From Motacilla alba alba (taxonomy: Eukaryota > Chordata > Aves > Passeriformes > Motacillidae), in contig NC_052017.1 of NCBI RefSeq assembly GCF_015832195.1, positions 48,809,652 through 48,873,651 on the forward strand: a stretch of 64,000 nt of DNA. The letters are read 5' to 3'. The position numbers and the translations under genes are program-made. The notes beneath the pieces are model-generated. The model ran no database searches, had not been told where the DNA came from, and worked only from the letters and a program-made list of their open reading frames with translations. Shown here piece after piece: positions 12,623-23,673 of this stretch (positions within the stretch are counted from its first letter, which is position 1; every line of letters begins with the position of its first letter).

Positions 12623-14101
12623 GACTCTTCTTTTCAAACTGTAAAATTAAAGTAGCTGTACTAATTTCTTCAGAGGAGAAAGTGGGGGGAGAAGATAGAT
12701 GAAAAACACAAAACCTTGATAATGGTGGCTGAAGATGTCAGTGGACTATCCAGGACCAGGAGAATTAAATACTCAGATTAGGACACTAAGAAAGCCTTTG
12801 GGTATTGCAGGAGGGGAAATTCCAACTTCAGCAGTGTATTTGTCAGTAACAATCATGGTACAGAAACGGCTGTGATTTTAATGTAGGAACAGGGGACTCG
12901 GGAAACCTCAGAATGTATGATTCTGTTCCCTTTATTTTGCTGGCAAATCTATTGTTTAATTATTACAATAAAATCATTAAGTACTGGCAAAGGTACTTCA
13001 GATCTGCCTTTCAAACAATAGACAAATACAGGTATTTCTTTAGTGAATAGAAATTCTTTAGCAGTCTGTTGAGGTCAGTAACTCCAAAATATTTTCAGGT
13101 GTTCGGTGATGGAGTAGCAAATGTAGCAAAAAGTTATTTTAGCTGTGAAGATGTTTTTTTTACTTGGAATACCTTACATTACTGTCCTGTGAGGGATGAC
13201 ATCTCCACCTGTTCCACCAACTCCATCAGCTGTGCTTCCTGAAAGAAGGCAGCACACTTGGTATCATCACCCCTCAGGTGGAAGTGATACTGAAAGCACT
13301 TGGAGGGGAAAGTCTCACAAAGGGTCGGTCCCAGATGGAGGATTGGGAAGCAGTACAGCAGCGTGTCTTGCACAGCATGGAGCTGGCTATGTGTTCATTG
13401 GCATATCTTTCCTAATGTCATAGCATTAATTTATCTGATGTAATTAAAAACTTCTGTCTGGAAAAGCAAACAAAAAGAATTGGCATTGATTTTGATTTTT
13501 ACTTATTTTTAGGGTGTGAAATCATCAGCTGTCATGCAATTTTACTTAAATATTGTTTGAGGATGTTTGTTTTAACACAGTAATTTTTAACAATGCTTTT
13601 ACTGAGGTAAGGCTGGGTTTCCTGAAGATATACTGTGTGAATAAAGGGATTTAATTAAAACTTTCACTTTTCTTACAATAAACAGCAAAGTCACAATGAT
13701 TTTAAAATAGTCTTATATTTCTATTCCAGTTGTTTGCCACTCACCACACCTAGCATTATTTTTTAGAAAAGCCGGACATTCTGAAGCTAACTAGAACACT
13801 TTTTGAAGATGAAATCAAGCAAAGTGATTCACATAGTTTTGAAGATGGGAAGCTTGGTTTCTTTTTAACCTGTTGAAAGTTACTTTTTTCTTCCATTTCA
13901 GCCTTATGCATTTTTTGTTAGTCTTATAAAATACTCAGAAATGCACTTGAGGCTTTAAAATATTGTGGCCTACTTAAACTCAGCTTTTATTTTTGAATGA
14001 CATGTGTATTATATCTGTTTCAAAAAATATCTTTAAGCATTAGAAAATCTCCATTGGGTGTTTAATCTTTTTTTCTTTCTCCTTTTTTCCCCTGCTTGTA
14101 G

Positions 14102-14205
14102 TTCTCCTGGCTTTGATAGATCGTATGGGAGATGCCAAAGACCAAGTTCGAGAGCAAGCACAGAATCTTATATTGAAACTGATGTGTGAAGCAGCACCAC
14201 CCATG
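14102..14205 (+). CDS. CLASP2: CLASP2 exon B (TOG1)
   Basis: The exon is 104 bp. Two bases complete the Val codon from exon A and 34 codons follow, ending at a codon boundary. The translation contains LLALIDRMGDAKDQVREQ and then LILKLMCEAAPPM. It matches CLASP2 TOG1, where I recall the human version as VALIDRMGDAKDKVRDEAQ and LKLMDQVAPPM. The GDAK-VR pair is the typical intra-HEAT turn and helix start. The acceptor has an unusually long pyrimidine run; the donor is gtatga, weaker than the other donors here. An Asp-Gln to Cys-Glu change near the end is a difference from my recalled human form, not a break. Confidence 0.93.
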
Positions 14206-17200
14206 GTATGATTGCTTAATGCAGATTCAGATGGAGGCCTCCAGTGAGCTTATGACTTTTGTATGAACTTTGAACATGTCACAATGTTATTGCCACTGTT
14301 AATGGTGTAAATGTTAAAGATACTCTTAATGGATTGACACTGATGTATTGTTCAGCTAAAGATAAAAATCTTGGCGCGATGTGATTTTGCATATTTTGCA
14401 CATCATAGCTTAATTCTGAGTAGACATTTTTATACCGTGTAACAAGAGCTTTGTTAATGAAAGCATGTTTGAAGCAACTTCTGGGTTTGGACAGTGGGAA
14501 TAAATAGGTTTAATTAGCTCCAAATTGATTTAAAATTAGATTTGTACTTGAACATGTAGGACTAGTCCTACAGTTAAGGTGCACATTTTCTAACTTAAAA
14601 AAATCTGGCCTTCTAGCTGTATGACAACGATGGTCTGTGAACCATGGACAAACTGACGTGGGGATAATTGCCCTTTGGCTTGTCATTTTTGGTTGTAAGG
14701 AGGCTTGCTTAACTCAACCTTCAGTTCTAAGCAGTATGTGTGCTTAATCTCATATCTCGACTCTGTGAGTCTGAAAAATGGAGGACTGTTTAACAAGATT
14801 ATATTCTTGAATAGTGATGTTATTTGGAAGTCTGGAGACCCTCGATGTGAGTAAGAACTTATTATTTGAGTTTTTGAAGAAAATCTGTTTCTGAATTCAG
14901 AGGTTAATAGGGAAAAAATGAGGTTTTGTATATGCCAATTCCTGGCTTGGTTTATTCATAGATTCAAGTTTGAATGTTTGTGTGCAGTGAATAAGAATTT
15001 CTGGACTTTATCTGGAGTGAGAAAATTATTGTCAGTTGCTTCGTTTGTCTGATAAAACATGTAGCATGCTAGGCTATTATAGAACATGTTTATCTGCCTT
15101 TGGCTACAGGTCTGATTGGGATTTAGGCATCAAGGTCTAGTAATATCATCCACAAAGACGTTCCTTTATCTATTCACAAGCTGCAGTGTCGGTCATATTC
15201 ATTGACCAAGAGACCTGGCAGTATTTTTTTCTGTCAAAGTGCCAGTAGTTCATAAATGATATGTTACTGTGCCCAAAATGCTCCCAAATACCTGGCATAC
15301 AGACCAGAACCTCTACAGCAACAGCATTTGGGCAAGCGCACAGCAGAGCACCTTGGAGATACCTTCATTTGAACTGCTGCTGATAAAGAAATTGATGGTG
15401 GTTGCTTTGTGCTAAACCTTTGTCAGGAAAGTTTTACATTGTTGGTCCATCTTTGTGCAGGGTTTTTAGGCTGTACATAGAGGTGATGGAAGTAAGTTTC
15501 CATCCCCTGTGAAGATGACTCTGTCAGAAAGTGTACAAGGTTTGTGGGGCCCAAGGAAGAGCATGTGTGTGTAAGATAAGGTCTGGCTCTCCTGGTAACT
15601 CCCCAGGGTGGGAGAAGCCTGGCGTTGGTTGTCTGCTCTCAGGAGAGCTTATGGGTCATTACAACTTTGGATGAATAGCATCAATCATCCTCACAGCAGG
15701 GACCAAATCAGCGGAGTCTTCCCTGTGCCTCCAACACTGAAAAATACAGAGCTTTAGGCTCTCTGCTGCAGTGAAGCATCCCTTTAGAAGAGCTGAATGG
15801 AATAATTGTTTGAAGATAAGTCCTGTAAATTTCTCTCTAGTCAACTCACCTTGCCTCTGCTAGCATGTTGTTGAATAATATTTAATTTGTCCTGTCGTTA
15901 AATCCCTGTACTTGTTTTAGATGTTTGGGGTTTTTTTTGTTTCTTTAATGAGCAAGGACTAGATGTAGCTGTTTATGGGCAGAAGGCATAAAAATATAGG
16001 TGGCATAAATGTACATGAAAGGAGCAAAGAGAGGTTGACATCAACTCTTGCTAGGAACTTCCCTGAGTTAAAATTTCTAACAAGCCATTTGAATTTCTCT
16101 GCTTAAAAAATTTAGTTCTTAAGGGATAATTCAGTGAAAGGTGAAATTTCTCTTTGGTCTGCTTTGCTTATTTCAGTAGTCTGCAGTTCCCTCTCTACCT
16201 GTATTTTTATACATCTAGCAAGGAGATTTCCTTTTTCCCATGTTGGTCGGTGACAGTGGGTTAACTGGAAGGCTGTTTTCTTCCGTAAAATCCTGTTCTT
16301 TGTTGTTAAGCTATGCAGTTTTGGCAAGCCATATCCTGCTCATCTAAGGTTTGTTTTCTCTAAATGCAATGAACTATAAAACAAACAAACAAAAAAACCA
16401 CAGATGGGACAAAATTATCAAGCAGGGCTCTAATTGGAAAATTTTATATCTGCTCTGAAGCGTGCTACCTCATTAATAAAGAGGATGCATATTCCCTGCT
16501 CTTATGCTCTGTTTTTGTTGATCAACAGCTGTTTGTGAGGGCTTTATTTTTATTTTTTTTTCCAGAAAGCCGATTGCAATAATTAGTATGTAATACATTT
16601 TAGCAGCTTTGTGTGTGGCGTCATTATAGGTTGCAGTTGCAGCACTCCGGGGTGCAGTTGGCAGGAGGGAGGTGCCTGGGCTGCAAAGTGTGCAGCTCCT
16701 GGCAGTGTGCAGCCATCCATCGCTAGGCAACGCTGCCCGGATGCTGGCCGGGCTGCAATGGCAGCGCTGCAGCTGGGGCGAGTTGCAGGCTGAGCCCGTG
16801 CATCTGCTCCCAAGGAGAATCCCCGAGCTCCTCGGCTCCGCTTCCAACGCCCTGATACACAGCTAGAGCGCGGCAAGGAGATGGAAAGGTAACGGGATAA
16901 AGCCAGCAGGCAGAGAGCCAGGGCAGGCAGAGAAAAACGAGTGCGCAAGGAGGTGAGCGAGGGTTTAGTGAGCCGGGGGATCGTACCCACAGGAAGCGGC
17001 ACCCGCACGGAGAAGAGAACCGAAAGCAGAACAAAAATGGAAGCACAGGAATTAGAACGAGGGGGCAAGAAATAATCAGAAAATGAAGAAATAGATCTGA
17101 AGCAAAAGTAAGGGAGAAGTGGGGCAGCAGGAGTAGGGACAAGGACAAGCTAAAATGGATGTGAGGAAATTTTGGCAGGGAAACAGAATATGAAGCAAAA

Positions 17201-17536
17201 AGAATACTGTAACTTCTGCTTGAGTCAATAGTTTGTAATGTTAATGTTTGTTTTGTGTGCATTAACTGTAACAGTTCTATATGTTTTAAGAGCTGTTTCT
17301 CAAACAAGGAGAATGCTCAGCTAGATTGCTGAAGGACTTTTTTTAGGAATTGGTTTTGGCATAATTAATCTGTGTTGTGTTCCATATTGTGCATTTCGTA
17401 AGTTAATTTTATCACTTTTCCAGTGGACCTGCCTTCTGTTATTTTTTTTGCAACTATTATGAGTGTAATTATATGGAATAGAATTACGTTGTGTTGTGCT
17501 CCTGGTAATTAAAGACCATTATTTCTGCTTTTATAG
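14206..17536 (+). other. CLASP2: CLASP2 intron B-C (3.3 kb)
   Basis: Mostly AT-rich sequence without recognisable repeats, interrupted by a GC- and CpG-rich patch at about 16620-17060 (listed separately). The acceptor is tttctgcttttatag at 17536. Confidence 0.8.
16620..17060. promoter_or_regulatory. CpG-rich patch, possible intronic promoter or enhancer
   Basis: I counted by eye roughly two dozen CpG dinucleotides in about 440 bp, in an intron otherwise nearly free of them. GC content is visibly much higher than in the flanks. It contains ctaggcaac near 16723, resembling an RFX half-site. On the + strand there are good 5' splice-site sequences: ggaaag/gtaacg (GT at 16889), gag/gtgagc (GT at 16953) and gtaagg at 17108 in a purine-rich extension. 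I found no ATG in it that reads in frame into exon C, so any first exon here would be non-coding. The 194-codon antisense frame over it is low-complexity. Confidence 0.4.
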
Positions 17537-17628
17537 TACATTTGGGAACGCCTTGCTGTTGGTTTTAAACACAAGAATTACCGATCCCGAGAAGGAGTGT
17601 GTTTGTGTCTTGTTGCTACCTTAAACAT
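17537..17628 (+). CDS. CLASP2: CLASP2 exon C (TOG1)
   Basis: The exon is 92 bp: 30 codons plus two bases, starting in phase 0. The translation begins YIWERLAVGFKHKNYRSREG and continues VCLCLVATLN. The GFKHKN-R-REG-CLCL block is one of the best conserved CLASP TOG1 signatures; I recall human CLASP2 as YIWEQLASGFKHKNFRSREG. The last two bases (AT) join T of exon D to make Ile. The donor is gtaagc at 17629. Confidence 0.95.
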
Positions 17629-17954
17629 GTAAGCTTTTTGTTTCTATAGAGATGTAATGGTTCTATCCTTCTTCTGAATGTCATTTTTCTCTGAGAGTAA
17701 TCCTTTAGGGAGTCTGCTTCAATTAAATTAATATATGGGAAAAATCAAACAACTTAAGTAGCGGGCTTTCTGAAAGAGGGACTAAAGTTACAGAAATTTT
17801 ATCTTATTTAAAAGTAGATAAAGGACTAGTAAGAGAGAGACATAGCTTGATTGATGTCAGTTTGTATTCTATAAAATCTAAGCCAAAAGTTCACTTCTGC
17901 AGAAATTATTTTCTGCTTTTTTCTTAAAAAACACTCCTCTTATGTTTTTTTCAG
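17629..17954 (+). other. CLASP2: CLASP2 intron C-D (326 bp)
   Basis: The shortest intron in the window, AT-rich, with no recognisable element. It ends in a strong pyrimidine tract and cag (tcttatgtttttttcag). Confidence 0.85.
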
Positions 17955-18030
17955 TTATGGTGCACAGCCATTAATCCTCAGCAAGTTGGTACCACATCTG
18001 TGTATAGCATTTGGTGACTCCAACAGTCAG
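17955..18030 (+). CDS. CLASP2: CLASP2 exon D (TOG1)
   Basis: The exon is 76 bp: one base completing Ile, then 25 codons ending at a codon boundary. The translation is YGAQPLILSKLVPHLC followed by IAFGDSNSQ. It matches CLASP2 (recalled human FGAQPLVISKLIPHLCILFGDSNSQ). GDSNSQ/VRDAA spans the junction with exon E and is the HEAT-repeat turn. The donor is cag/gtaagg. Confidence 0.95.
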
Positions 18031-19504
18031 GTAAGGATTTCAGTACTTACTGGGCCTTGAACAACTATACTTTGACAGAGCAGTGAAAGCAAAATAAATA
18101 CAAGCATTCAAAAAAGCTAATAAGGGTCTTTGTGTGCAGCAGATGATTATTTTCTACCATGAGAAAAAGTAAGCCAAATTTCTTCTTTATCAGTCCATCC
18201 ACTGGGAAGATGAAAGTAGAGTTGCAAAGGCAGCAGTATCACGATATACTGGTCCCTTTAGTTTTGTCTTCAGAAGTTGAAACTAGTAATTGGTGAAAGT
18301 AGTTGTTTCTTACAGAGCATGTTGAAAGCAAATAAATAAAAAAATAAGTTATTGACACAAAAAATTACCCCCAGAAGCAGCCCTTCTATGAAACCTGCGC
18401 TAGCTTGCCTAATTTGCTGAAGTTAACCTTATGTGTAATTATTTTCCAATTGGAACCCAAATGGCATTTAAGAACATGCAAGGACTGTCATTAAAATCAT
18501 TAAGCAAAAAATCTGCAGTGAAAATCAGGAAGTAGTTCATAATGGTGACATCTGAACCTCAGAAAATCTTCCAGTGGAAATGGTTAAAATATCTTGATTT
18601 ATCTGAAGCTGTGTTTGAGGGAAAAGACTATGAATACAGTGAGGGAGAAGGTAACATTGGTAGGAGATGGACTTGTAAACAGGATTGGTCTTTATGCTTA
18701 ATTTCTCAATGCAGCAAAGTTCTTATCTTCCCTGTGCTGCATAGCACTGTTCCGTTGTAGAGAAATTCTGTTGAGAATTTGTCCTGTTTGCTGATCATCA
18801 GTAAAGATGTAGTTCACATCTTGCTAGAGCAATTGTATGTTTAGTTTAAACTGCTGCAAAGAATAATACTAAATTAATTCTAGACATTCTTTATAGAGAA
18901 TAATGGCATTTACTAAAATGCTTTTTTGGCAATTTTTATTGTGATGACCATGGCTTAAATTTTTTTAAGAGGCACTCTATCTCCTTTCTTTCCCCTGTTC
19001 TTTTCCCTTCCACTGTCCTGCCCTATTCCCTTTCTTGTGCTGATGTCATGCTACCTGATTCTAGTTGAAATAAATAAAGAAAATGCCAATCACTTTGGTC
19101 CACTCTTGTGGACAGTCTTAGTTTTCCAAAGGACCTTGCTGTGTGTCAAAACAGATGAAAGCAAGATGAAATGTCAAGACTGAGTGCAGGAGCTAACTTT
19201 TGAAAGTATTGCCCACTGTGAGCGAGTCCTAGATAAAGCATATTTTTTCCACAAATGCTATTCTTATATCAGATCCAGAAATTCCTCTAAAGCTGTTATT
19301 TCTAGGATTTTTTACCATCTGGGCATTCTCTAACTTGGAACAAATGCCATCTTAATATAACAGTTGTATTTCCTTTCCTTTTCACCCTCACTCTTTCAAC
19401 TGAATTGGCATACAGGGCCAAAGAAACTGTAAGATGAGTGGCCTGTCAGCAAATGTTGTTTTTGTTTCTGTAACTCTGAAATGAACAATTTAAACTGTTC
19501 ACAG
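18031..19504 (+). other. CLASP2: CLASP2 intron D-E (1.5 kb)
   Basis: AT-rich intron. The 72-codon frame at 18542-18760 has no recognisable similarity. The acceptor is aaactgttcacag. Nothing else was recognised. Confidence 0.8.
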
Positions 19505-19602
19505 GTGAGAGATGCTGCCATACTAGCCATTGTAGAGGTTTATAGACATGTGGGAGAGAAAGTACGAATAGATCTTACAAAAAGAGGAATTCCTCCTGGA
19601 AG
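19505..19602 (+). CDS. CLASP2: CLASP2 exon E (TOG1)
   Basis: The exon is 98 bp: 32 codons plus two bases, starting in phase 0. The translation is VRDAAILAIVEVYRHVGEK followed by VRIDLTKRGIPPG. It matches CLASP2 TOG1 closely (recalled human VRDAAILAIVEIYRHVGEKVRMDLYKRGIPPA). The final AG joins G of exon F to make Arg. The exon begins GTGAGA directly after cag, so the D-E junction recreates a donor-like sequence (see findings). The true donor is gtgagc at 19603. Confidence 0.96.
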
Positions 19603-19774
19603 GTGAGCTAGCTGTTCTGATTTTGTAATTCTGAGCCATTTGTGTTTTACTGTTCTTTATCTGAACTTTAAACTCATTCACTGTTGTAAAATTCCTTTTG
19701 TTTTTATTTTATATTCTATTTAGTTTTGCCTTTCAGTATGATGTTCCTAGAGTTTCTGATTGTGTTCTATGTTG

Positions 19775-19855
19775 ATTAGTTTATATGAAAGAAAATTTGT
19801 TATTATTATTAGTTATTATATTATTGTTAGTATTATCATATTAGTTTATATGAAA
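19775..19855 (+). repeat. TTA-rich segment with 65-bp direct duplication
   Basis: The 16-mer attagtttatatgaaa occurs at 19775-19790 and again at 19840-19855. Between them lies a run of TTA/TTG triplets. The bases after each copy (gaaaatttgtt and caaaacattgtt) are also related, so this looks like a tandem duplication with a 65-bp period rather than a simple microsatellite. Confidence 0.7.
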
Positions 19856-20173
19856 CAAAACATTGTTTTGTTTCTACCTTTGACTAATTAAGAAAGCTAG
19901 ACAGAACTTGAAATTGTACTTAGTGAGAAACACATAAAATCTTTACAATTCCTAGTTAAAACAATTTATACTTCTTAAAGTGTGTTAATCCCTTATACAT
20001 TAGCATACCACTTTACCATCACCTTCATCTCACTTCTTGATTTTGATAAAGCTGAATATGCCTGCTACTTGGTTGCAGAGAGAATATCAGATGAGTGCCT
20101 CATCAGACCCATCTAAAAAGCTAAACTAAGCTAAGAGCTAAAACTACACTCTCCTAAGAGAAGATTCTTAGGA

Positions 20174-20505
20174 GACTTCAGAGCACCTTCCAATACCTAA
20201 AGAGGGTGTACAGGAGAGCTGGAGAGGGATTTCTTCCAAGGATGTGATAGGACCAGCGTCAAGGGCTTTAAACTGGAAGAGGATAGGTTTAGGTTTGATA
20301 TTAGGAAGCAGTTATTTTCTGTGAGGATGGTAAGACACTGGAACTGGTTGCTCAGAGAAGCTGTGAATACCCTGTCCCTGGCATGTTTCACGGTGAGATT
20401 GGATGGGGCTTTGAGGAGCCTGGTCTAATGAAAGGTTATCCCAGCCCATGACAAGGGGGTTGGAACTGGATGATCCAAAACCATTCTGCGGCTCTATGAA
20501 AGAAG
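20174..20505 (+). mobile_element. CR1 LINE 3' fragment
   Basis: It starts near gacttcagagcaccttccaa, passes through tttaaactggaagaggatag, aggatggtaagacactgga and gaactggttgctcagagaag, and ends with ggttggaactggatgatcc and aaaccattctgcggctctatg. These are the CR1 3'-region blocks in order. The copy is in the same orientation as the gene, 5'-truncated and diverged. Confidence 0.9.
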
Positions 20506-22891
20506 AAGCGCCATGGAAGAAGGGTGTTGAACTTATTGTTTCTCATTCTAGGCAGAGTTCAGCCTGTTGAGACACAAGTTTACCCTGCCTATGAGAATGA
20601 GAATTTGCACACATTCTCTTCTATTTAATGATAGTCTTATTTTTAGACTAGTAATGGATTATATGGTTACCACAGAAGTTAGGCCATATTATTACTACAA
20701 TTAAAAAAATTAAGTTTCCTACCAAATAAGTGGAACATATCCAAGAACATTTTCCTTGCATTAATATAGGGCCTTGGACATCTTTTAGAACAGAGAATAA
20801 AAGACTGCAGATATCACAACATTTTTGCAATGAACGTTGGGTCTGACTGTTAAGTTTAAGTTCAGTACTCACCGCTTACAATTCCATGTGATACAAGCTG
20901 AGTACATGTTGGGATCCAAGTAGGATTAAACACCATAGGTGCTTTGTATCCTCAGGACAATCAACAGCTTCTAATTTAGTTGCAGTAGGTGCCAAGTTGT
21001 TGTTTCTACTGTCTGAAACAGCTGAATACAAAATTCCCCCGATCTGAAAGCAAGCATGGTTGTATAATTTGCATTTACATAAAGAAGCAAGACTCTACTT
21101 GGTGCATGTTAAATGGGTAGTTGCCACTAAATCTCCCAACAGTTTTGCACCTGACAGTCAGGACTAGTGTTAAATAGTACATGAGCTGAGTGTCAGTGCT
21201 GTGTCCTCTGCAGTAGGTTTCAGGTTGGGATAACAGGGGGAATTATGATTTGCTTGAGTTAAACATGAGACTGCTACTCTGTGTCCCATCCATCCCTGAT
21301 AGAAAGCAGAGTTCCTGTAGTCCTGTCTTACTCCTTCACACAACTAAGAAGGCGTTTGACAAAGCTCAGAAAAGACAGATTAGCTCTGTGGTAGCTCAGA
21401 CTGTTGTTCCTTCAGAGGCAGACCTCATTTAAGATGTTTCTTCCCCCGTGCCTGTCAGAGTCTTTCCCTTTGCTTAGATGCAGTAAAATTTTCAGGTGGT
21501 TATGCAGGAGCTATGATCTGTGGAAAAAAAACCCTTTGATGTAGAGTATCATCATTACTTTGAGAGGAATCTGTGTTGATGTGTGTGTGTCTGGGTAGGT
21601 TTTAAGGGTTTTAAGTATTACAGATAATCTGTAGTTCAGACACGACTGCTTTCAGTTGTTGAGTTCAGCCTTAAAGAACTGCATTGCAGCTCCTCTGCTG
21701 TAAATCAGTGCATTAAAAATTACATGCAAACATAAATATTAGCAGAAAAATCTATCACTTTAGTGTTTGGTGCACACATGAATCAATAGAATGTAGGTTT
21801 GTTTAGTTTGCATAACAAATTGGACATTAGAGAGCTGTGTGTTGCTGCTTGAATGCACTCCATCCTAGAGCACTGAAAATAAGACCTCCTGTCTGCTGAA
21901 AGGAAGGCAGGAAAGTTAATCAAGCATTGTTTTGAGAAATTGTTCAACTTCCTTAAATATGCAAATGGTATATACATGTTGTGTCTGTGTAAAGCCAAAT
22001 ACAGTCAGTACTTTAATAATAGTAGGCTTAAAAGGTTTTCTAATCTGCACCTGGTAGGGTTTGCCTTTGTGGAAAATACTGGATTTTCTACAGGGCTTTA
22101 CTGGACCTGTCAGAATCTAAGTAATGAATAAAACATGGGATCTTACTTCTGTAGTTCAATTTGACTTATTTACTATTTACTTTTCTTCAGTGCATTTCTG
22201 TTCTTTACTGAGATTATTGATGAGTTTGTTTATAAATAAAATCAGTGAGTTCCTCTTTCTATTTATTATTTTTTAACTTAGAAATCTCAGATTATTATTA
22301 TACTTTTTGCTTGAAGCATGTTCCTTTTCCAGAAAAATCAATATCAAGACAGGGATTGGAAGTTTGGATGTTGTTTTCCCTTTTGTTATAATTGCTGCCA
22401 GAGAGGTTTGACAGTCTTTGGTGTCAGACCTGAAAGCAGTAGTGCTAATATATTTGTGAATACTGAAAATGGATATTATATGTATTGTTCAGTGAGCCAA
22501 AAATACTAAAGAGGTTTTGTTCTCTATGGGTCAAATAGAATGTTTTACAGTATGGAATCTGTGTGGGTGATCTTCCCTGAGTGGAAATAGTATACGTGGC
22601 TCTGGATAGCAGTTACTTAGTCTGAGTGTTAAAAGCTTTTATCATTGAGGAATTCATCTGACAAAATTCCCCCATGTTGCTTGAGAAGCAGAAATGTAAA
22701 AAAACAGTCATTTGTTTAGTTCCTATGTCTAGGGCCAAAACTTCATTTCCTAAAATGTTGAAGCATATTGCAGTATGCGTTTCTGAATACCACATTTTAT
22801 GTGGTATGCACATTCTACTTATCTGTCTAGTTCAAGTTGTAGATGAGGTCCATCTGTGTGTCCAGATGTGGACACATGTCTTCAAGATCTA

Positions 22892-22909
22892 TTTTTTTTT
22901 TTTTTTTTT
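22892..22909 (+). repeat. T homopolymer, 18 bases
   Basis: An uninterrupted T run followed by aattggaag. There is no adjacent sequence that I can call a retroposon body. Confidence 0.85.
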
Positions 22910-22990
22910 AATTGGAAGGGGGAAATATGGAGAAACAACTGCAAAGTTTCATATGGGCCATTTCCTGCTTTAGACTCAGTTTGGACATAA

Positions 22991-22995
22991 ACAAC
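22991..22995 (+). repeat. Left target-site duplication of the solo LTR (ACAAC)
   Basis: Identical to 23669-23673 immediately after the LTR. The LTR boundary was chosen to give TG...CA termini and matching flanks together. Confidence 0.85.
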
Positions 22996-23668
22996 TGTCG
23001 GAATCCAGAACATCCCTCTGGGTTCCCTGGATGGCCAGAGCCGCTGGCATGGGGCTCTGAGACCCTGGCATGCAGCCAAAGACACACGTGGGGTTTTGAT
23101 CTTAGCCCATGGAGCAAATTACCAACTCTGTATGAAGAATTACAAGCCACACACAAAAGTTTAGATAGCATAGTAGAAGTAATCACGAAGTGAAAGGAAG
23201 GATTTCTGAGTGCTGTACAGGGGGGTTTTAAGCCTTGTACGCAGGGGTCCAAGTTTTGTACATGGGCGTCAAGGAGTTTTTTAAGATGGAGGGATTTGGG
23301 TGTGCCCTGTCCTCCTTTCTCCTTCCTAGCCTCCATGTCTTTGGTGATGTTGGCACTCAGAGATTGGTTTAGAGTAGAAAGTCACTATTCAATATAGATA
23401 GTAGGTATTGGGGAAAAAGTACAAACATGTAGTACGTAATATATGATACAAAAGATGGCACCAGCCCCCTGGGAGGGCAGTGTGCCTTTGTCTGAGCTGC
23501 TGAACGGGCCACAGCAGTTCAGGGAGAAGAATCTTTTAGATAAACAACAATAAACAACCTAAAGAACGGACAACAGAGGACTACTGGGTCTTTCTTTGAA
23601 GGCACGGGTTGGAGGAGAGACTTTTCCATCTTTCGGGGTCACCCCAATCCGGGGCTGGAAACCCCACA
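22996..23668 (+). mobile_element. Solo LTR of an endogenous retrovirus (ERVL-like), with 5-bp target-site duplication
   Basis: A 673-bp block starts TGTCGG and ends CCCCACA (TG...CA termini) and is flanked on both sides by ACAAC (22991-22995 and 23669-23673), a perfect 5-bp duplication. Five bases is the usual size for class III/ERVL integrations (family knowledge). AATAAA at 23549-23554, about 115 bp before the 3' end, is followed by a T-rich stretch (gggtctttctttg). This fits a + strand U3-R-U5 order, the same direction as CLASP2. No internal retroviral genes follow, so it is a recombined solo LTR. The sequence resembles songbird LTRs from memory; the exact family was not searched. Confidence 0.88.
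23549..23554 (+). promoter_or_regulatory. Polyadenylation signal AATAAA in the solo LTR
   Basis: A canonical hexamer in the same direction as CLASP2, inside the LTR and followed by a T-rich stretch. It could act as an intronic poly(A) site. Whether it is used cannot be told from sequence. Confidence 0.55.
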
Positions 23669-23673
23669 ACAAC
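23669..23673 (+). repeat. Right target-site duplication of the solo LTR (ACAAC)
   Basis: Matches 22991-22995 exactly. Confidence 0.85.

Larger units (their letters stand above)
1891..14101 (+). other. CLASP2: CLASP2 intron A-B (12.2 kb)
   Basis: The intron runs from donor gtaagt to an acceptor with a long pyrimidine tract (cttttttcccctgcttgtag). It contains a sense CR1 at about 6810-7843, a short antisense CR1 tail at about 8316-8361, a second sense CR1 at about 10466-11018, T/G-rich tracts near 8.65 and 8.93 kb, a three-copy motif at 12387-12438 and an A/C-rich tract at 12501-12622. Small open frames elsewhere (for example 3997-4353 and 11520-11816) show no recognisable protein similarity. 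Nothing else was identified. Confidence 0.8.

Noticed and set aside
13179..13423. Overlapping open frames on both strands, possible processed pseudogene
   Set aside because: The minus-strand translation looks protein-like for about 45 residues but I cannot name a parent gene; no poly(A) tail or target duplication is visible.
16723..17307. 194-codon minus-strand open frame
   Set aside because: It overlies the GC-rich patch and a purine-rich extension on the + strand. The translation is Leu/Ser/Pro/Phe low complexity with no family resemblance; composition explains its openness.
22892..22995. Poly-T run before the LTR as the tail of an antisense retroposon
   Set aside because: No body of a SINE, LINE or retrocopy could be recognised beside it and no matching target duplication was seen.
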